A stretch of 64,000 nucleotides of DNA from Polycladidibacter hongkongensis. GTDB taxonomy: Bacteria > Pseudomonadota > Alphaproteobacteria > Rhizobiales > Stappiaceae. The notes under the pieces are model-generated. The model searched no databases, had not been told where the DNA came from, and was given only the letters and a program-made list of their open reading frames with translations. Positions 8,734 to 18,411 of the stretch are shown here, one piece after another (the first letter of the stretch is position 1; each line of letters opens with the position of its first letter). The stretch lies in contig NZ_LLWC01000008.1 in assembly GCF_001561995.1 (NCBI RefSeq), forward strand, positions 124,001-188,000. The letters are read 5' to 3'. The translations under genes and the position numbers were made by a program.

Positions 8734-9549
8734 TTACTGACGCCCGTCAGTCAGCCCCTTCACAAAGCTTCTTTGGCACAAAAGCACCAGCAACACCGGC
8801 GGCAACAGCGCCAACACTGCAAGTGCAAAACCGGCAGGGCTTTGTCGTCCCACCAGTGCCATACCCTGCACCAAGGTGATGCGCGTTTCATTGCTGTTCA
8901 CCATTTGCGGCCACAGGTATTGGTTCCAGCCTTGCACAAAAAGCACAAGAAACAATGCACTAACCATCGGCGATGATGCAGGCAAAAGAATGCCGAAAAA
9001 AAACCGCAACGGTCCTGCGCCATCAATGCGCGCAGCCTCGCTCAACTCTTGTGGCACTGTTTGCAGAAACTGGCGAAAAAAGAAAACACCCAGCGCCGAA
9101 GCCATCAGCGGCAGCACAACACCCGCCCCTGTATTGACCAGATCAAGCGTTGCGACCACATCATACACAGCCAGAAAGCGGGACTCCAAAGGCAACATTA
9201 GAGAAACCAAGAGGCCCATAAACAAGAAAGAAGCAAATCGAACACGAAAGTAAACCAATGCAAATGCGGCAAGCATCGAAACCAGTGTCTTACCCGCCGC
9301 AAACGCCCCAGCAAGCAGCAGAGAATTCAACATCATCCGCAGGCCGTTCACTTCCTGCGAAAAGCCCCGGCCCTCAAAAAGCGCAGCGCTATATGTCTCC
9401 AAGAAACGTCCGCCAAGTAACAATTGCGGACCTTCATTAGCAAGCACTGCGCCGCTATGCGTAGAAGAGGAAAATAGCACCACTACCGGGACAATCATCA
9501 TCAAACTACCCAGCAGCAACACGCTATGATCAAAAACCGATTTGCGCAC
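8734..9549 (-). CDS. ABC transporter permease, UgpE-like
   Basis: An inner-membrane permease of the carbohydrate/glycerol-3-phosphate ABC class, 271 residues from the GTG at 9549, which has GGAGG four bases upstream. It has six membrane helices and the cytoplasmic EAA loop (EAARIDGAGPLRFFFGILLP) that contacts the ATPase. Such permeases work as a pair (UgpA/UgpE) with a binding protein and an ATPase, none of which is encoded nearby, so this copy is isolated. Family assignment is firm; substrate and function in the absence of partners are not. It follows the CDF gene on the same strand. Confidence 0.8.
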   Translation of the reverse strand: MRKSVFDHSVLLLGSLMMIVPVVVLFSSSTHSGAVLANEGPQLLLGGRFLETYSAALFEGRGFSQEVNGLRMMLNSLLLAGAFAAGKTLVSMLAAFALVYFRVRFASFLFMGLLVSLMLPLESRFLAVYDVVATLDLVNTGAGVVLPLMASALGVFFFRQFLQTVPQELSEAARIDGAGPLRFFFGILLPASSPMVSALFLVLFVQGWNQYLWPQMVNSNETRITLVQGMALVGRQSPAGFALAVLALLPPVLLVLLCQRSFVKGLTDGRQ

Positions 9550-9587
9550 GTCCCCTCCACTTTCGCATTCCAAACAGAGGGCTGCGT

Positions 9588-10475
9588 TTAAACGACGACA
9601 ATACCGGAATGCTTGGCATGGTTGTCCGGCTCCACGTGAATAGTCACCCGAACCCCCGGCATTTCGTCCGCTATTCCCTCTTCAATCCGATCACAGATCG
9701 AATGAGCATCTTTCACACTCATCTCACCTGGCACCACCAAGTGAAAATCAACAAATGTCACATGGCCCGCATGGCGTGTGCGCAAATCATGCGCCTCAAG
9801 CGCCCCTTCCCCATACTTGGAAATCAGCTGGCGCAAGGTTTCCTGTTCTTCCTCCGGCGCGGCTTCGTCCATCAAACCAGCAACAGAATCCCGTACAAGT
9901 TTCCAGCCATTCCAGAGAATGTGAAGTGCAACCAACGCTGCAATTGCCGGATCAAGGATCTCAAGCCCGGTAAGGTAGACGCCAATAAAACCAACTAACA
10001 CACCAGCGGAAGTGAACACATCCGTCATGATATGCCGGCTATCCGCCATCAGCGCTGGCGAGCGGTTCGCACGCCCTACGCGCATTAGCGCGGTCGCCCA
10101 CACACAATTAATGACAGAGGCAACAATATTTAGCCCAATGCCCTCAGCAGAATAAGAAATCTCGTAGGACTGCGTGAAGCCCTCATAAGAGCGTTGCAAA
10201 ATAATCGCCGCCGCCAGCACGATGAGCGCACCCTCGAACACAGCCGCAAAATACTCTGCTTTGTAATGGCCAAACTGGTGATTGTTATCTGCTGGCTTTT
10301 GCGACATATGCAGCGCCCCAGCTGCTGCAAGGGCAGTAGCAATATTCACGATGCTTTCGAGCGCATCGGAATAGAGAGCGATTGATCCGGTATAAATGTA
10401 GGCGACATATTTTATAGCAAACACAAGACACCCGACAAAAATGCTGCCGAGCGCAAATTGCATACTCTTTGACAT
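9588..10475 (-). CDS. Cation diffusion facilitator (CDF) metal exporter
   Basis: A 295-residue protein from the ATG at 10475; an 18-residue upstream extension is charged and unlike the family. Six membrane helices precede a cytoplasmic C-terminal domain. Metal-site motifs are visible: SDALES in helix 2, the histidine loop HQFGHYKAEY, and ADSRHIMTDVF in helix 5. The C-terminal domain ends with HIVEPD-like sequence (IHVEPDNH). Members export Zn2+, Fe2+, Mn2+ or Co2+ in exchange for protons; the metal is not determined here. The gene is on its own between DUF1223 and the permease. Confidence 0.87.
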   Translation of the reverse strand: MSKSMQFALGSIFVGCLVFAIKYVAYIYTGSIALYSDALESIVNIATALAAAGALHMSQKPADNNHQFGHYKAEYFAAVFEGALIVLAAAIILQRSYEGFTQSYEISYSAEGIGLNIVASVINCVWATALMRVGRANRSPALMADSRHIMTDVFTSAGVLVGFIGVYLTGLEILDPAIAALVALHILWNGWKLVRDSVAGLMDEAAPEEEQETLRQLISKYGEGALEAHDLRTRHAGHVTFVDFHLVVPGEMSVKDAHSICDRIEEGIADEMPGVRVTIHVEPDNHAKHSGIVVV

Positions 10476-10614
10476 CGGAAAATCTCGCTGTGCCCGCAAA
10501 ACGCCAAACACCGCGCGGCCCATACACATGCGCGGCTCTTGCGCAAGTTCTATCAGTTTTTAGGGTACTTGCAAACAAACGAAGATAAAAAAGCGAAGGC
10601 TAAACTCAGGACCT

Positions 10615-11379
10615 CTAGGAGCTTGGAGTTTTCGCCATAAGCTGGCTCGCCCCGATGATACGCCCCGGTTTCCCGTTGCGCATTTCCTGGACCAAAACAA
10701 CCCAGTTGGGCGCATCGGCGCGGAACACCGCAGTCTTCGCCATCTGGATGCGCTTTTCGCCACCGCTCCACATACCAACAGCATTAAATGAACGAACGAC
10801 ATTGCGGTAGGTTTTGGTCTTGCCGGCGTTTTCTCCGCCTAGGATTTCAACTGTCTCTTCACCGTCTATGCAAAGCAAGTAGATGTTCGCTGGCTCTTCA
10901 CCGCCAGCCCAAATGCCCGAAACAGAGATGTTGAGCGCCATTTCGGTTTCCTGCATGTCCACAGCAACGCTCAAAGGCGCGATCTCTCCCAGTTGCGCCT
11001 CAATATTCTTGGCGCTGGAAGCATCCGCAAGTGCAACACCGTTGATTATCATCTGCGGAGTGTAAACGGCCATATCCCCGCGCTCATCCGCATAGTCTTT
11101 CTGTCGCTTGGTATTTTTGGCCGAGGCAAGCGTGTCCTTCCAGCCCAGATAATCCCAATAATCCACGTGATACGAGATTGAAAGCGTATCCTCGCGCTCT
11201 TCAATCGTGCGAAACACGTTGAGAGCCTGCGGGCAAGTTGAGCACCCTTGCGAGGCAAACAACTCCAGCACAGCCTTCACCGGCTGGACGTTCTTTTCAC
11301 CAGCCGATACCTGTGAGAAGCCCAATACAAGCAGGACAGCCCCAAGAGCTATCTTAAAGAGTTGGTTGCCGCTACGCAT
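10615..11379 (-). CDS. DUF1223 secreted thioredoxin-like protein
   Basis: A 254-residue protein with a signal peptide (hydrophobic core IALGAVLLVLGF, cleavage after VSA near residue 26). The family hallmark is LFASQGCSTCP, giving a CxxC redox site at Cys46/Cys49, followed by HVDYWDYLGWKD and VYTPQMIING, all typical of DUF1223. The fold is thioredoxin-like, so a periplasmic thiol role is likely but unproven. It lies next to the cytochrome c maturation cluster on the same strand, with a 91-bp gap, which is a suggestive but not conclusive context. Confidence 0.88.
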   Translation of the reverse strand: MRSGNQLFKIALGAVLLVLGFSQVSAGEKNVQPVKAVLELFASQGCSTCPQALNVFRTIEEREDTLSISYHVDYWDYLGWKDTLASAKNTKRQKDYADERGDMAVYTPQMIINGVALADASSAKNIEAQLGEIAPLSVAVDMQETEMALNISVSGIWAGGEEPANIYLLCIDGEETVEILGGENAGKTKTYRNVVRSFNAVGMWSGGEKRIQMAKTAVFRADAPNWVVLVQEMRNGKPGRIIGASQLMAKTPSS

Positions 11380-11470
11380 TTCCCGAGAATTCCTTTATTG
11401 CTATTGTTAGCATAGCGAAAAGGCGCGAAATCCAAAATCACATGAAGGTGATGCGTCTTAAGCTAAAGGA

Positions 11471-12070
11471 TTATTTGCCGCTTTCAAGAGCCAACACGTC
11501 TTCAATCCGTGGCATCAGCACGTCCTTCAAGGCCTGCGGATTAAGCGGCCCAACAAACTTGTAGCGGATCACCCCTTGGCGATCGACCACAAAAGTCTCA
11601 GGCACACCATACACCCCCCAGTCGATGCCAACACGGCCCGAATCCGAACCGATGCGATCATAAGGATTTCCGAGTTGATCAAGGAAACGCTTGGCATTTT
11701 TAGGTGCATCTTTGTAATTCAAACCCAAAAGCTGGAAGCGGCCATCTTCCCCCAATTGCTTGATAAACGGATGCTCAACGCGGCAAGGGGCACACCAAGA
11801 TGCAAACACATTTACAACGCTAACTTGGCCGATCAGATCCGCTCTTGCAAACCCGGGAACAGCCGTCCCCTCACGCTCAACACCAGCAACCGCAGGCAGC
11901 ACAAATTCCGGCGCCGGTTTATCCAGCAGCGCCGAGGGGAGTTTCTGCGGATCATGGCCAGAAACCAGCCAGAAAGCAAAAAGAATACCGAGTGCGCCAA
12001 AAACAACGGCTGGCAACAAGAATAGCAATCCGCCAGAACGTTTGCTCTCTTCCTGATTGTTGTCGCTCAT
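11471..12070 (-). CDS. ccmG: Cytochrome c biogenesis thiol oxidoreductase CcmG/DsbE
   Basis: A 199-residue membrane-anchored thioredoxin. One N-terminal helix (about 14-36) is followed by the periplasmic domain with active site WCAPC (Cys93, Cys96) and the cis-proline region GVYGVPETF. CcmG keeps apocytochrome haem-binding cysteines reduced for haem ligation by the CcmFHI complex. It is the last gene of the ccmABCDG run, 14 bp after ccmD. The haem lyase genes (ccmF, ccmH, ccmI) and ccmE are not in the window. Confidence 0.94.
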   Translation of the reverse strand: MSDNNQEESKRSGGLLFLLPAVVFGALGILFAFWLVSGHDPQKLPSALLDKPAPEFVLPAVAGVEREGTAVPGFARADLIGQVSVVNVFASWCAPCRVEHPFIKQLGEDGRFQLLGLNYKDAPKNAKRFLDQLGNPYDRIGSDSGRVGIDWGVYGVPETFVVDRQGVIRYKFVGPLNPQALKDVLMPRIEDVLALESGK

Positions 12071-12084
12071 AAAAATGCCCTTGA

Positions 12085-12282
12085 TTAATCTGTCTGTACT
12101 GGTTTTGCGCGTTGCGAACGGCGGCGCACGCCCGCAGCCTCCAGCTCAGCCATCTCGCGCTCCAGCCTACGACGATCCGCACGAATCCAAACCAGCAACC
12201 CCGTCACCGCAAAAGCGACAACCACGTAAGCCGCCAACACATAGCCCCCGTGACGGCCAAGATCAAAACCGAGAAAATCCAT
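12085..12282 (-). CDS. ccmD: Haem exporter protein CcmD
   Basis: A 65-residue protein with a single membrane helix (about 13-33) and a basic C-terminal tail, the standard CcmD form. CcmD stabilises CcmC-haem-CcmE and helps release holo-CcmE. Its ATG overlaps the ccmC stop by one base, so the two are translationally coupled. Confidence 0.9.
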   Translation of the reverse strand: MDFLGFDLGRHGGYVLAAYVVVAFAVTGLLVWIRADRRRLEREMAELEAAGVRRRSQRAKPVQTD

Positions 12283-13064
12283 CAGTTTCCTCCTGCAACA
12301 CCAGCAGCACCAACCACACGGCCCGCTGCCGCAGCAGGTGCCTTCGCTGCAACGCGAACCCGCATCGAGCGAATACGCCGACGGAAAATCTCGTTCCTCA
12401 TTGCGCTCAAGTGCATTGCGACGAACAAAAGAGTAAAGGCCAAAGCCATCACCAGCAACGGCACAAGTATGGACGTGGCAATAGAGGGCCCATCAGTACG
12501 AAACACGCTTGCAGGCTGGTGCAACGTATTCCACCAATCTACAGAGAACTTGATAATCGGCAGGTTCAGCGAGCCAACGAGCGTCAGCACAGCGATTTTT
12601 GGTGCGGCCTTGGCCGGATCATCAAAGGTTTTCCAAAGCGCGATAATGCCGAGATACATGATAAACAGCACCAGCATGGAGGTCAGTCTTGCATCCCAAA
12701 CCCACCATGTACCCCACATCGGCTTACCCCAAACAGCGCCGGTAAACAGGGCCAGAAATGTGAAAGTAGCGCCTATTGGTGCGGCTGCCTTAGCAGAGAC
12801 ATCCGCAAGCGGATGCTTCCAGACCAATGAGCCAATGGAAGACACCGACATCATCCCATAACAGAACAACGCCAGCCAAGCCGAGGGGACATGCACAAAC
12901 ATTATGCGCACGGTATTGCCCTGCTGGTAGTCCTCTGGTGCAGAGAAAAACGCCATGTAGAGGCCAATGGCGGATACCAGCACGCACGCTCCGATAAGCC
13001 AAGGCAGCACGCGCCGCACCAGCTTAAGAAAGAAAGTCGGGTTTGCAAGATCGTATAGGGTCAT
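12282..13064 (-). CDS. ccmC: Haem exporter/handling protein CcmC
   Basis: A 260-residue membrane protein with six helices and the tryptophan-rich haem-handling motif WGTWWVWDARLTS (WxWD, about residues 117-129), flanked by periplasmic histidines. CcmC presents haem to CcmE. Family members are about 240-260 residues. There is a 222-bp gap between the ccmB stop and this start, longer than expected within an operon, so a separate promoter is possible. Confidence 0.95.
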   Translation of the reverse strand: MTLYDLANPTFFLKLVRRVLPWLIGACVLVSAIGLYMAFFSAPEDYQQGNTVRIMFVHVPSAWLALFCYGMMSVSSIGSLVWKHPLADVSAKAAAPIGATFTFLALFTGAVWGKPMWGTWWVWDARLTSMLVLFIMYLGIIALWKTFDDPAKAAPKIAVLTLVGSLNLPIIKFSVDWWNTLHQPASVFRTDGPSIATSILVPLLVMALAFTLLFVAMHLSAMRNEIFRRRIRSMRVRVAAKAPAAAAGRVVGAAGVAGGN

Positions 13065-13286
13065 AGAACCATTCTAAACTCTAGCTCGGGCTGCTTCAAT
13101 GCATCTGTTTGTCACAGGTGCCGCATGGGGTACTTGACCAGCCTCAAGTTCCTTGTCGTTTTTTATGCATCAGCGTAAAAAACCGCAGTTTTGCAGCGTT
13201 ATTGCTCACTAATGCGGCTAGATATTGGCATGTTAATTCAATTGTATGTCAGATTTAGCGATGCTTCATTCTCTACGCACACAAGA
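13065..13286. other. Gap inside the ccm cluster
   Basis: These 222 bp separate ccmB from ccmC on the same strand. The stretch is AT-richer than the genes and contains no open frame of note. I see no clear hairpin with a T run. It may hold a promoter for ccmCDG, but no convincing -35/-10 pair stands out. Confidence 0.4.
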
Positions 13287-13976
13287 TTAATCCCCCGCGT
13301 TTCGCAAGGCAGCCGCCGCAGCAACAGGGCCAACCACCACCGCCAACACCGAGATAGCGCAAAGGAATAACAGCGGCGCTTTGAATGGCGCGAAGTCAGA
13401 TACCGCTGCCGTCGATGCACTCACCCCAAATATTAGAACGGGAATGCAAAGCGGAATTACGAGAATAGAGAGTAACACACCGCCGCGGCGCAGAGCCACA
13501 GTTACCCCTGCGCCAACAGCACCAAACAGCGTCAGGGCCGGAGTGCCCACCAGCAGAGTGAGCGTAACCGCACCCATCGCCACCGGTTCCAAATTCATGA
13601 AAAGTGAAAGCACCGGCGCCGCCAACACCAGCGGCAACCCTGTTGCGCACCAATGCGCTGCGCACTTGATGAGCACCACCAGTTCTAACGAGCGTCCAGA
13701 CATCACCAACAAATCAAGAGACCCGTCTTCTCTATCTGCCTGAAACAGCCTGTCCAACCCAAGTAGCGTTGCCAACAGCGCACCAATCCAGAGCACGGCT
13801 GCCCCTATGCGTGCCAGCATTTTCATATCCGGCCCAACACCGAAGGGGAAAACAGTCACCACCGCCAGAAAGAATAACACGCCAATGAGCGCGCCGCCAC
13901 CAACGCGCACGCCAAGGCGGAATTCGCGGATGAACAAAGCGCGCGCCCAATGCGCCGCATCCCTAGTGTTAGTCAT
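13287..13976 (-). CDS. ccmB: Haem exporter permease CcmB
   Basis: A 229-residue six-helix permease of the CcmAB ABC transporter. The ATG at 13976 lies within the end of ccmA (8-bp overlap), and this start matches the family length better than the upstream ATG at 14030. The segment LDRLFQADREDGSLDLL after the second helix is the conserved CcmB cytoplasmic loop. CcmAB uses ATP to release holo-CcmE from CcmCD in the inner membrane. Confidence 0.92.
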   Translation of the reverse strand: MTNTRDAAHWARALFIREFRLGVRVGGGALIGVLFFLAVVTVFPFGVGPDMKMLARIGAAVLWIGALLATLLGLDRLFQADREDGSLDLLVMSGRSLELVVLIKCAAHWCATGLPLVLAAPVLSLFMNLEPVAMGAVTLTLLVGTPALTLFGAVGAGVTVALRRGGVLLSILVIPLCIPVLIFGVSASTAAVSDFAPFKAPLLFLCAISVLAVVVGPVAAAAALRNAGD

Positions 13977-14679
13977 AGAACCAGTCATCCATTCCTGCTT
14001 GCGTGTCTTCCGCCGTAGCATCGCTGCCACCCGCCGGACCCTGCACGGCAGACAAGTTTAATTCCCCGACATTGGCAAGCGAAAGCGGCAAATGGGTTGC
14101 GGCGATCACCATTCCACCCATCTGCATATGCTGTTCCATAAATCCCAGCATCCGCTCCTCAGAAGCAGCATCCAGCGCAGACGTTGGCTCGTCTAACAGC
14201 CAAACCGGCCGCGGCACACTCAAAAGACGTGCAAAAGATAGCCGCCGACGCTGCCCAGCAGAGAGGTAACCGCTCGGTAAATCCGTAGTATGCCCTATAC
14301 CAACAGCTTCAAGCGCAGCCTCAAGATCGGGAAAAATTGCACCTGTACCGTTTGGTAAGCTATGAGGCTCGTAGAACTCTTGCCAGAAGCGTAGATTCTC
14401 GATCGTTGAAAGGGCGGGCTTTAGGGCATCCAGATGGCCAAAGTAGTGGGATTGCTCACCAAGCCTGCAATCTTCGCGGCCACCCTCAAGCGCAATCGTG
14501 CCTGCGCTTGCAGACACCAAACCGGCCAGTGTTCGCAGCAGGCTGGATTTACCCACGCCATTGGGGCCCTTAATGAGCAAGGCCGCGCCACCATCCAGCT
14601 CAAAGCTTACATCGCTTAAAACACGGCGCCCACCACGCTCGCAGGATAGTCCCTGGCAGATCATTTTTTGGCTTGTCAT
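13969..14679 (-). CDS. ccmA: Haem exporter ATPase CcmA
   Basis: A 236-residue ABC ATPase from the ATG at 14679, supported by GGGAG eight bases upstream; the longer frame to 14781 is not family-like. Walker A is GPNGVGKSS, the signature is LSAGQRRR, and Walker B with the D loop is VWLLDEPTSALD. It heads the ccmABCDG group. It drives the CcmB permease for haem-chaperone release during cytochrome c maturation. Confidence 0.93.
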   Translation of the reverse strand: MTSQKMICQGLSCERGGRRVLSDVSFELDGGAALLIKGPNGVGKSSLLRTLAGLVSASAGTIALEGGREDCRLGEQSHYFGHLDALKPALSTIENLRFWQEFYEPHSLPNGTGAIFPDLEAALEAVGIGHTTDLPSGYLSAGQRRRLSFARLLSVPRPVWLLDEPTSALDAASEERMLGFMEQHMQMGGMVIAATHLPLSLANVGELNLSAVQGPAGGSDATAEDTQAGMDDWFYD

Positions 14680-14793
14680 TGTTCTCCCGCCGGCAGCACT
14701 AAGGCGTAACTTCTTTTTACCAAGTTGCACCAATAAGCAATATCGCGTGGGCAGACCAAGGGAAAGATCAAATCCGATCATAAAACTTAGAAA

Positions 14794-14821
14794 AGGCCCG
14801 CCAGATCTCTCCGGCGGGCCT
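14794..14821 (-). terminator. Terminator downstream of purH
   Basis: A perfect 9-bp GC-rich stem (AGGCCCGCC with its complement) encloses a 10-base loop. On the minus strand it is followed by TTTTCTAAGTTTT, a modest T-rich tail, 26 bp after the purH stop. Confidence 0.8.
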
Positions 14822-14846
14822 CATGATAAATTAAACGCATTTACTC

Positions 14847-16463
14847 TTAGTGACGGAAGTGGCGCATACCGGTGAAGACCATGGCTAGCCCAGCTTCATC
14901 CGCCGCTTTGATCACTTCATCATCGCGCATAGATCCACCCGGCTGGATAACCGCCGTAGCACCGGCCTCTGCCGCCGACAACAAACCATCAGCAAACGGG
15001 AAGAACGCATCAGATGCGACCACGCAGCCTTTGGTCAACGGCTGCTTAAGGCCCATAGCTTCTGCCGCGTCCTCTGCCTTACTCGCTGCAATTCGCGCAC
15101 TATCCACCCGGCTCATTTGTCCGGCGCCAATACCAACAGTCGCCCCGTCTTTCACATAGACAATCGCATTCGATTTTACGTGCTTGCCAACGCGGAATGC
15201 CATTTTCAAATCGGCCAGTTCCTGCTGGCTTGGTGCGCGCTTGGTCACCACCTTCAGCTCGATATCGTCGACAACGCCATTATCGCGTTCCTGCACCAGA
15301 AGACCGCCAGAAACCGTTTTCACAGCCAGCCCTTTTGCGCGAGGGTCAGACAACCCACCTGTCAGCAATAATCGCAAGTTCTTTTTCTTTGCGACAATCG
15401 CCTGCGCTTCTTCTGTAGCGTCTGGTGCGATAATCACTTCGGTGAAGATTTTGGTGATCTCGCTGGCAGCATCACCATCAAGTGTACCGTTCAATGCCAC
15501 AATGCCACCAAATGCGGAAACCGGATCACACGCCAACGCCTTCTCATAGGCTTCCTTCAGCGTTGCCGCTTCAGCCACCCCGCAGGGGTTTGCATGCTTG
15601 ATAATGGCAACAGCCGCAGTTTTGGCAGGATCAAACTCGCTCACCAACTCAAATGCAGCGTCTGTATCATTGATGTTGTTGTAAGACAGCTTCTTCCCCT
15701 GCACTTGCCGTGCAGTTGCCACGCCGGGGCGCTTCTCACCAGTAAGATAAAAGCCCGCTGCCTGATGCGGGTTCTCGCCATAGCGCATCACCTCGCTAAG
15801 GCGCCCGCCAATTGCGCGGTATTCCGGCGCGCTCACTTCCAGCTGCTCGGCCATCCAGTTTGAAACTGCCGCATCATAAGCCGCAGTGCGAGCAAACGCC
15901 TTTTGCGCCAACGTTTTACGCAGGGTAAGCGGCGTTTGCCCCCCATTTGCTTTGAGTGCCTCAATCACGCCCGCGTAATCAGTCGGATCGCTAACCATCG
16001 CCACATATGCGTGGTTTTTAGCGGCAGCACGCGTCATTGCCGGACCACCAATATCAATATTCTCAATACCATTGGCGTAATCAGCACCAGAAGCCACGGT
16101 CTCTTCAAATGGGTAGAGATTAACACAGAGCAGATCTATTCCGGTGATCTCATGCTGCTGCATCGCCTCCACGTGATCCGCATCATCGCGGATAGAAAGC
16201 AGGCCGCCATGCACTTTCGGGTGCAGCGTCTTCACCCGGCCATCCATTATTTCGGGAAAGCCTGTCACTTCGCTGATGTCTTTCACAGGCAAACCAGCCT
16301 CGGCAATCGCCTTAGCTGTGCCGCCGGTCGAAACCAGCTCGACACCGAGCGCCGCCAGTTCACGAGCAAACTCTAGCAAACCGGTTTTATCAGAAACGGA
16401 AAGCAAAGCGCGTTTTACAGAAACAAAATCAGGAGCGGGAATGCCTTTGGACACCACAGCCAT
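14847..16463 (-). CDS. purH: Bifunctional AICAR transformylase/IMP cyclohydrolase
   Basis: The 538-residue enzyme catalyses the last two steps of IMP synthesis. The N-terminal MGS-like cyclohydrolase domain (about 15-210) includes [12 protein letters not shown] and [10 protein letters not shown]. The C-terminal transformylase domain carries the conserved KHANPCG and [10 protein letters not shown] segments and ends at RHFRH. Length is typical. It is preceded by the heparinase gene and rsmB on the same strand, an order familiar from Hyphomicrobiales, but has its own terminator. Confidence 0.97.
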   Translation of the reverse strand: MAVVSKGIPAPDFVSVKRALLSVSDKTGLLEFARELAALGVELVSTGGTAKAIAEAGLPVKDISEVTGFPEIMDGRVKTLHPKVHGGLLSIRDDADHVEAMQQHEITGIDLLCVNLYPFEETVASGADYANGIENIDIGGPAMTRAAAKNHAYVAMVSDPTDYAGVIEALKANGGQTPLTLRKTLAQKAFARTAAYDAAVSNWMAEQLEVSAPEYRAIGGRLSEVMRYGENPHQAAGFYLTGEKRPGVATARQVQGKKLSYNNINDTDAAFELVSEFDPAKTAAVAIIKHANPCGVAEAATLKEAYEKALACDPVSAFGGIVALNGTLDGDAASEITKIFTEVIIAPDATEEAQAIVAKKKNLRLLLTGGLSDPRAKGLAVKTVSGGLLVQERDNGVVDDIELKVVTKRAPSQQELADLKMAFRVGKHVKSNAIVYVKDGATVGIGAGQMSRVDSARIAASKAEDAAEAMGLKQPLTKGCVVASDAFFPFADGLLSAAEAGATAVIQPGGSMRDDEVIKAADEAGLAMVFTGMRHFRH

Positions 16464-16616
16464 AGCGTTTAGAACCTCTTTGAGAGATGAAAGTCGCAGG
16501 TCAACGCGGCTCCGTTAGCACGCTTCCCGCGCGCTGCAAAGCCAAAAACACAAGCTTTTTAAAAGTTTGGTGAAATTAAATGGATATCCGGCAAAACCGC
16601 AGAATTCTGCGAAATA

Positions 16617-18344
16617 TTATGCGATCCCTGAAGATTTTCTACGCCCTTTGGCCATTGCTGTTCGCCGCATCATCCAGCTCACTTCCTCACGCTCATTAAC
16701 ACTGCCGTAAACAACAATCTGATGCGTCCGCCGATGCCCGAACAAGTCGGAAAGATAGATAGATTCCTCAAGTGCCAATTCCACGCCCGCAGCGCTAAAC
16801 TCCCAGCTCTCCCCGTCTGGACATTGCATAATGACAGCTGAGCCAGACTGAACCAGCGAGCAGCGCACTTGTGGGTGCAAATGAAACCGAATGCTGTAAT
16901 AGTCCGCGCCGCGCTTACTGCCACTCCAAGTAAAACGATCCACACCATCCAGTGCGGTTCCGTCGCGGGACAAAGTCAGATCCCGCTCATGCAACAAATG
17001 ATAGTCCCGCGCATAACCATCGTGGCTGGCAACAACCCGTTCGGCAATCTCATCATCCCGTCGCTCCACATTCACCGCTTTGGGGCCGGAAAGCACCGGC
17101 GTGCCAATACGCTCTTCAAAGCGCGTTGGCCCCAGAAAATGGCAGGACGAGCTGTCCCCGATACCGGCAGTCGAATGCGCCGCTGTGGATCGCGCCACAG
17201 CACGCCATTCCAGTCGTTGTCTTGCCGAAACCCCGCAATTCACAATCAAGCGGTTACGCCGCGACGACATCTCAAAGGAAAGACATCCCGCATGCGCAGC
17301 GCTACTCAGCGCAGCTGGCGGCGGCGCCCCGCAATCCATCAGTACCAATGCATCGCCAGCCTGTAAGCGTTGATAGCCAGAATACGGCGCGCCTTTAGGT
17401 GCTGCGCCCCGCGTATCATCATAGGCCAAAACAGTTGCAACAACATCGCCCGCCGTGGATCCCATGCCATTGAAATGGGCAAACGAGCCGTCCCCATGGC
17501 GGAAAAACCGGACCATCGGCATCATCCGATCAATCGCTTCCATCATCGCGCTACTGGCCGAGAGCCCCCGCATCACCAGCGTTTGTTTTAATGGCAACAA
17601 ATCAAGCAGAATATCAAGCAGCGCTCCGGGATGCCGCGAGGCGTGCCCCCCGTCCGGCAGGATTTGCCGCAGCAACTCCTTGTCCAGCTGCTCTTGCGCT
17701 CTTGCCAAAGCCCCTTCCTGCCCCTCTAGGCAGGCATATCCGCTCACCACTGCAATGGCGCAGATCAACCGTGGCAGCCCGTCAGGTGCACGATAGAGCG
17801 TCCCACGCAAAAAGCGCAGCTGTCGGTAGATCGACCGCATAAACCGGCGGTAGAACTCAGCTTCGCAATCTTCCAGCAACATTGGCGATTGGCTCAGCCA
17901 ACTCAACAAGCGCCGTGCGATTACCTCCTGCGACCAGCCAATGTGATGACCACTGGAGACTTCAGTAATCCAATCCTCTACCAGTGCTCTGGCGTTTTTT
18001 TGTGCAATCGCCGTATCAGCCGCACGTAAGTGCCGCAACCACGAAAAACCATGCAGCGCCTTCGACCACTCCTCGCTGGGTGCTGGCGCTTCAAAAGGAG
18101 AGGCGTTGTGGGTTTCAACATTCTGACCAACAAAAAGAAAGCGGCCAGCGTAAATGTCCGCTGCGATAACAGGGTCGGCTATGCGCAAGTCCTGCGGGGC
18201 AATGAGCAACCGGCTCGGCGCATTACCAAGCATGGCAAGCCGCGCAAGCGCACCAGAGTGCACCCACTGCACACCAGTAGTTGCATAGCTTTGTGTCACC
18301 AGCCGCGTCACGCACGCCATTTCGGAGACACGGCGAAACCCCAT
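16617..18344 (-). CDS. Heparinase II/III family protein
   Basis: About 575 residues from the ATG at 18344, which has a GAGGG run eight bases upstream; a GTG at 18359 is an alternative. The N-terminal half is an alpha/alpha-toroid-like helical region and the C-terminal half is the beta-sandwich Heparinase_II_III domain (GFSWLRHL near residue 105; HAGCLSFEMSSRRNRLIVNCG near the middle). Family enzymes cleave uronic-acid polysaccharides by elimination. No signal peptide is evident, and in alphaproteobacteria this gene travels with rsmB and purH rather than with polysaccharide loci, so the substrate is unclear. Confidence 0.82.
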   Translation of the reverse strand: MGFRRVSEMACVTRLVTQSYATTGVQWVHSGALARLAMLGNAPSRLLIAPQDLRIADPVIAADIYAGRFLFVGQNVETHNASPFEAPAPSEEWSKALHGFSWLRHLRAADTAIAQKNARALVEDWITEVSSGHHIGWSQEVIARRLLSWLSQSPMLLEDCEAEFYRRFMRSIYRQLRFLRGTLYRAPDGLPRLICAIAVVSGYACLEGQEGALARAQEQLDKELLRQILPDGGHASRHPGALLDILLDLLPLKQTLVMRGLSASSAMMEAIDRMMPMVRFFRHGDGSFAHFNGMGSTAGDVVATVLAYDDTRGAAPKGAPYSGYQRLQAGDALVLMDCGAPPPAALSSAAHAGCLSFEMSSRRNRLIVNCGVSARQRLEWRAVARSTAAHSTAGIGDSSSCHFLGPTRFEERIGTPVLSGPKAVNVERRDDEIAERVVASHDGYARDYHLLHERDLTLSRDGTALDGVDRFTWSGSKRGADYYSIRFHLHPQVRCSLVQSGSAVIMQCPDGESWEFSAAGVELALEESIYLSDLFGHRRTHQIVVYGSVNEREEVSWMMRRTAMAKGRRKSSGIA

Positions 18345-18411
18345 TAAGATCGCCCTCACCTCATCACATGGCCAAAACCAGAAAACCCCTGCTTTGGCAA
18401 ACCTCTACATT

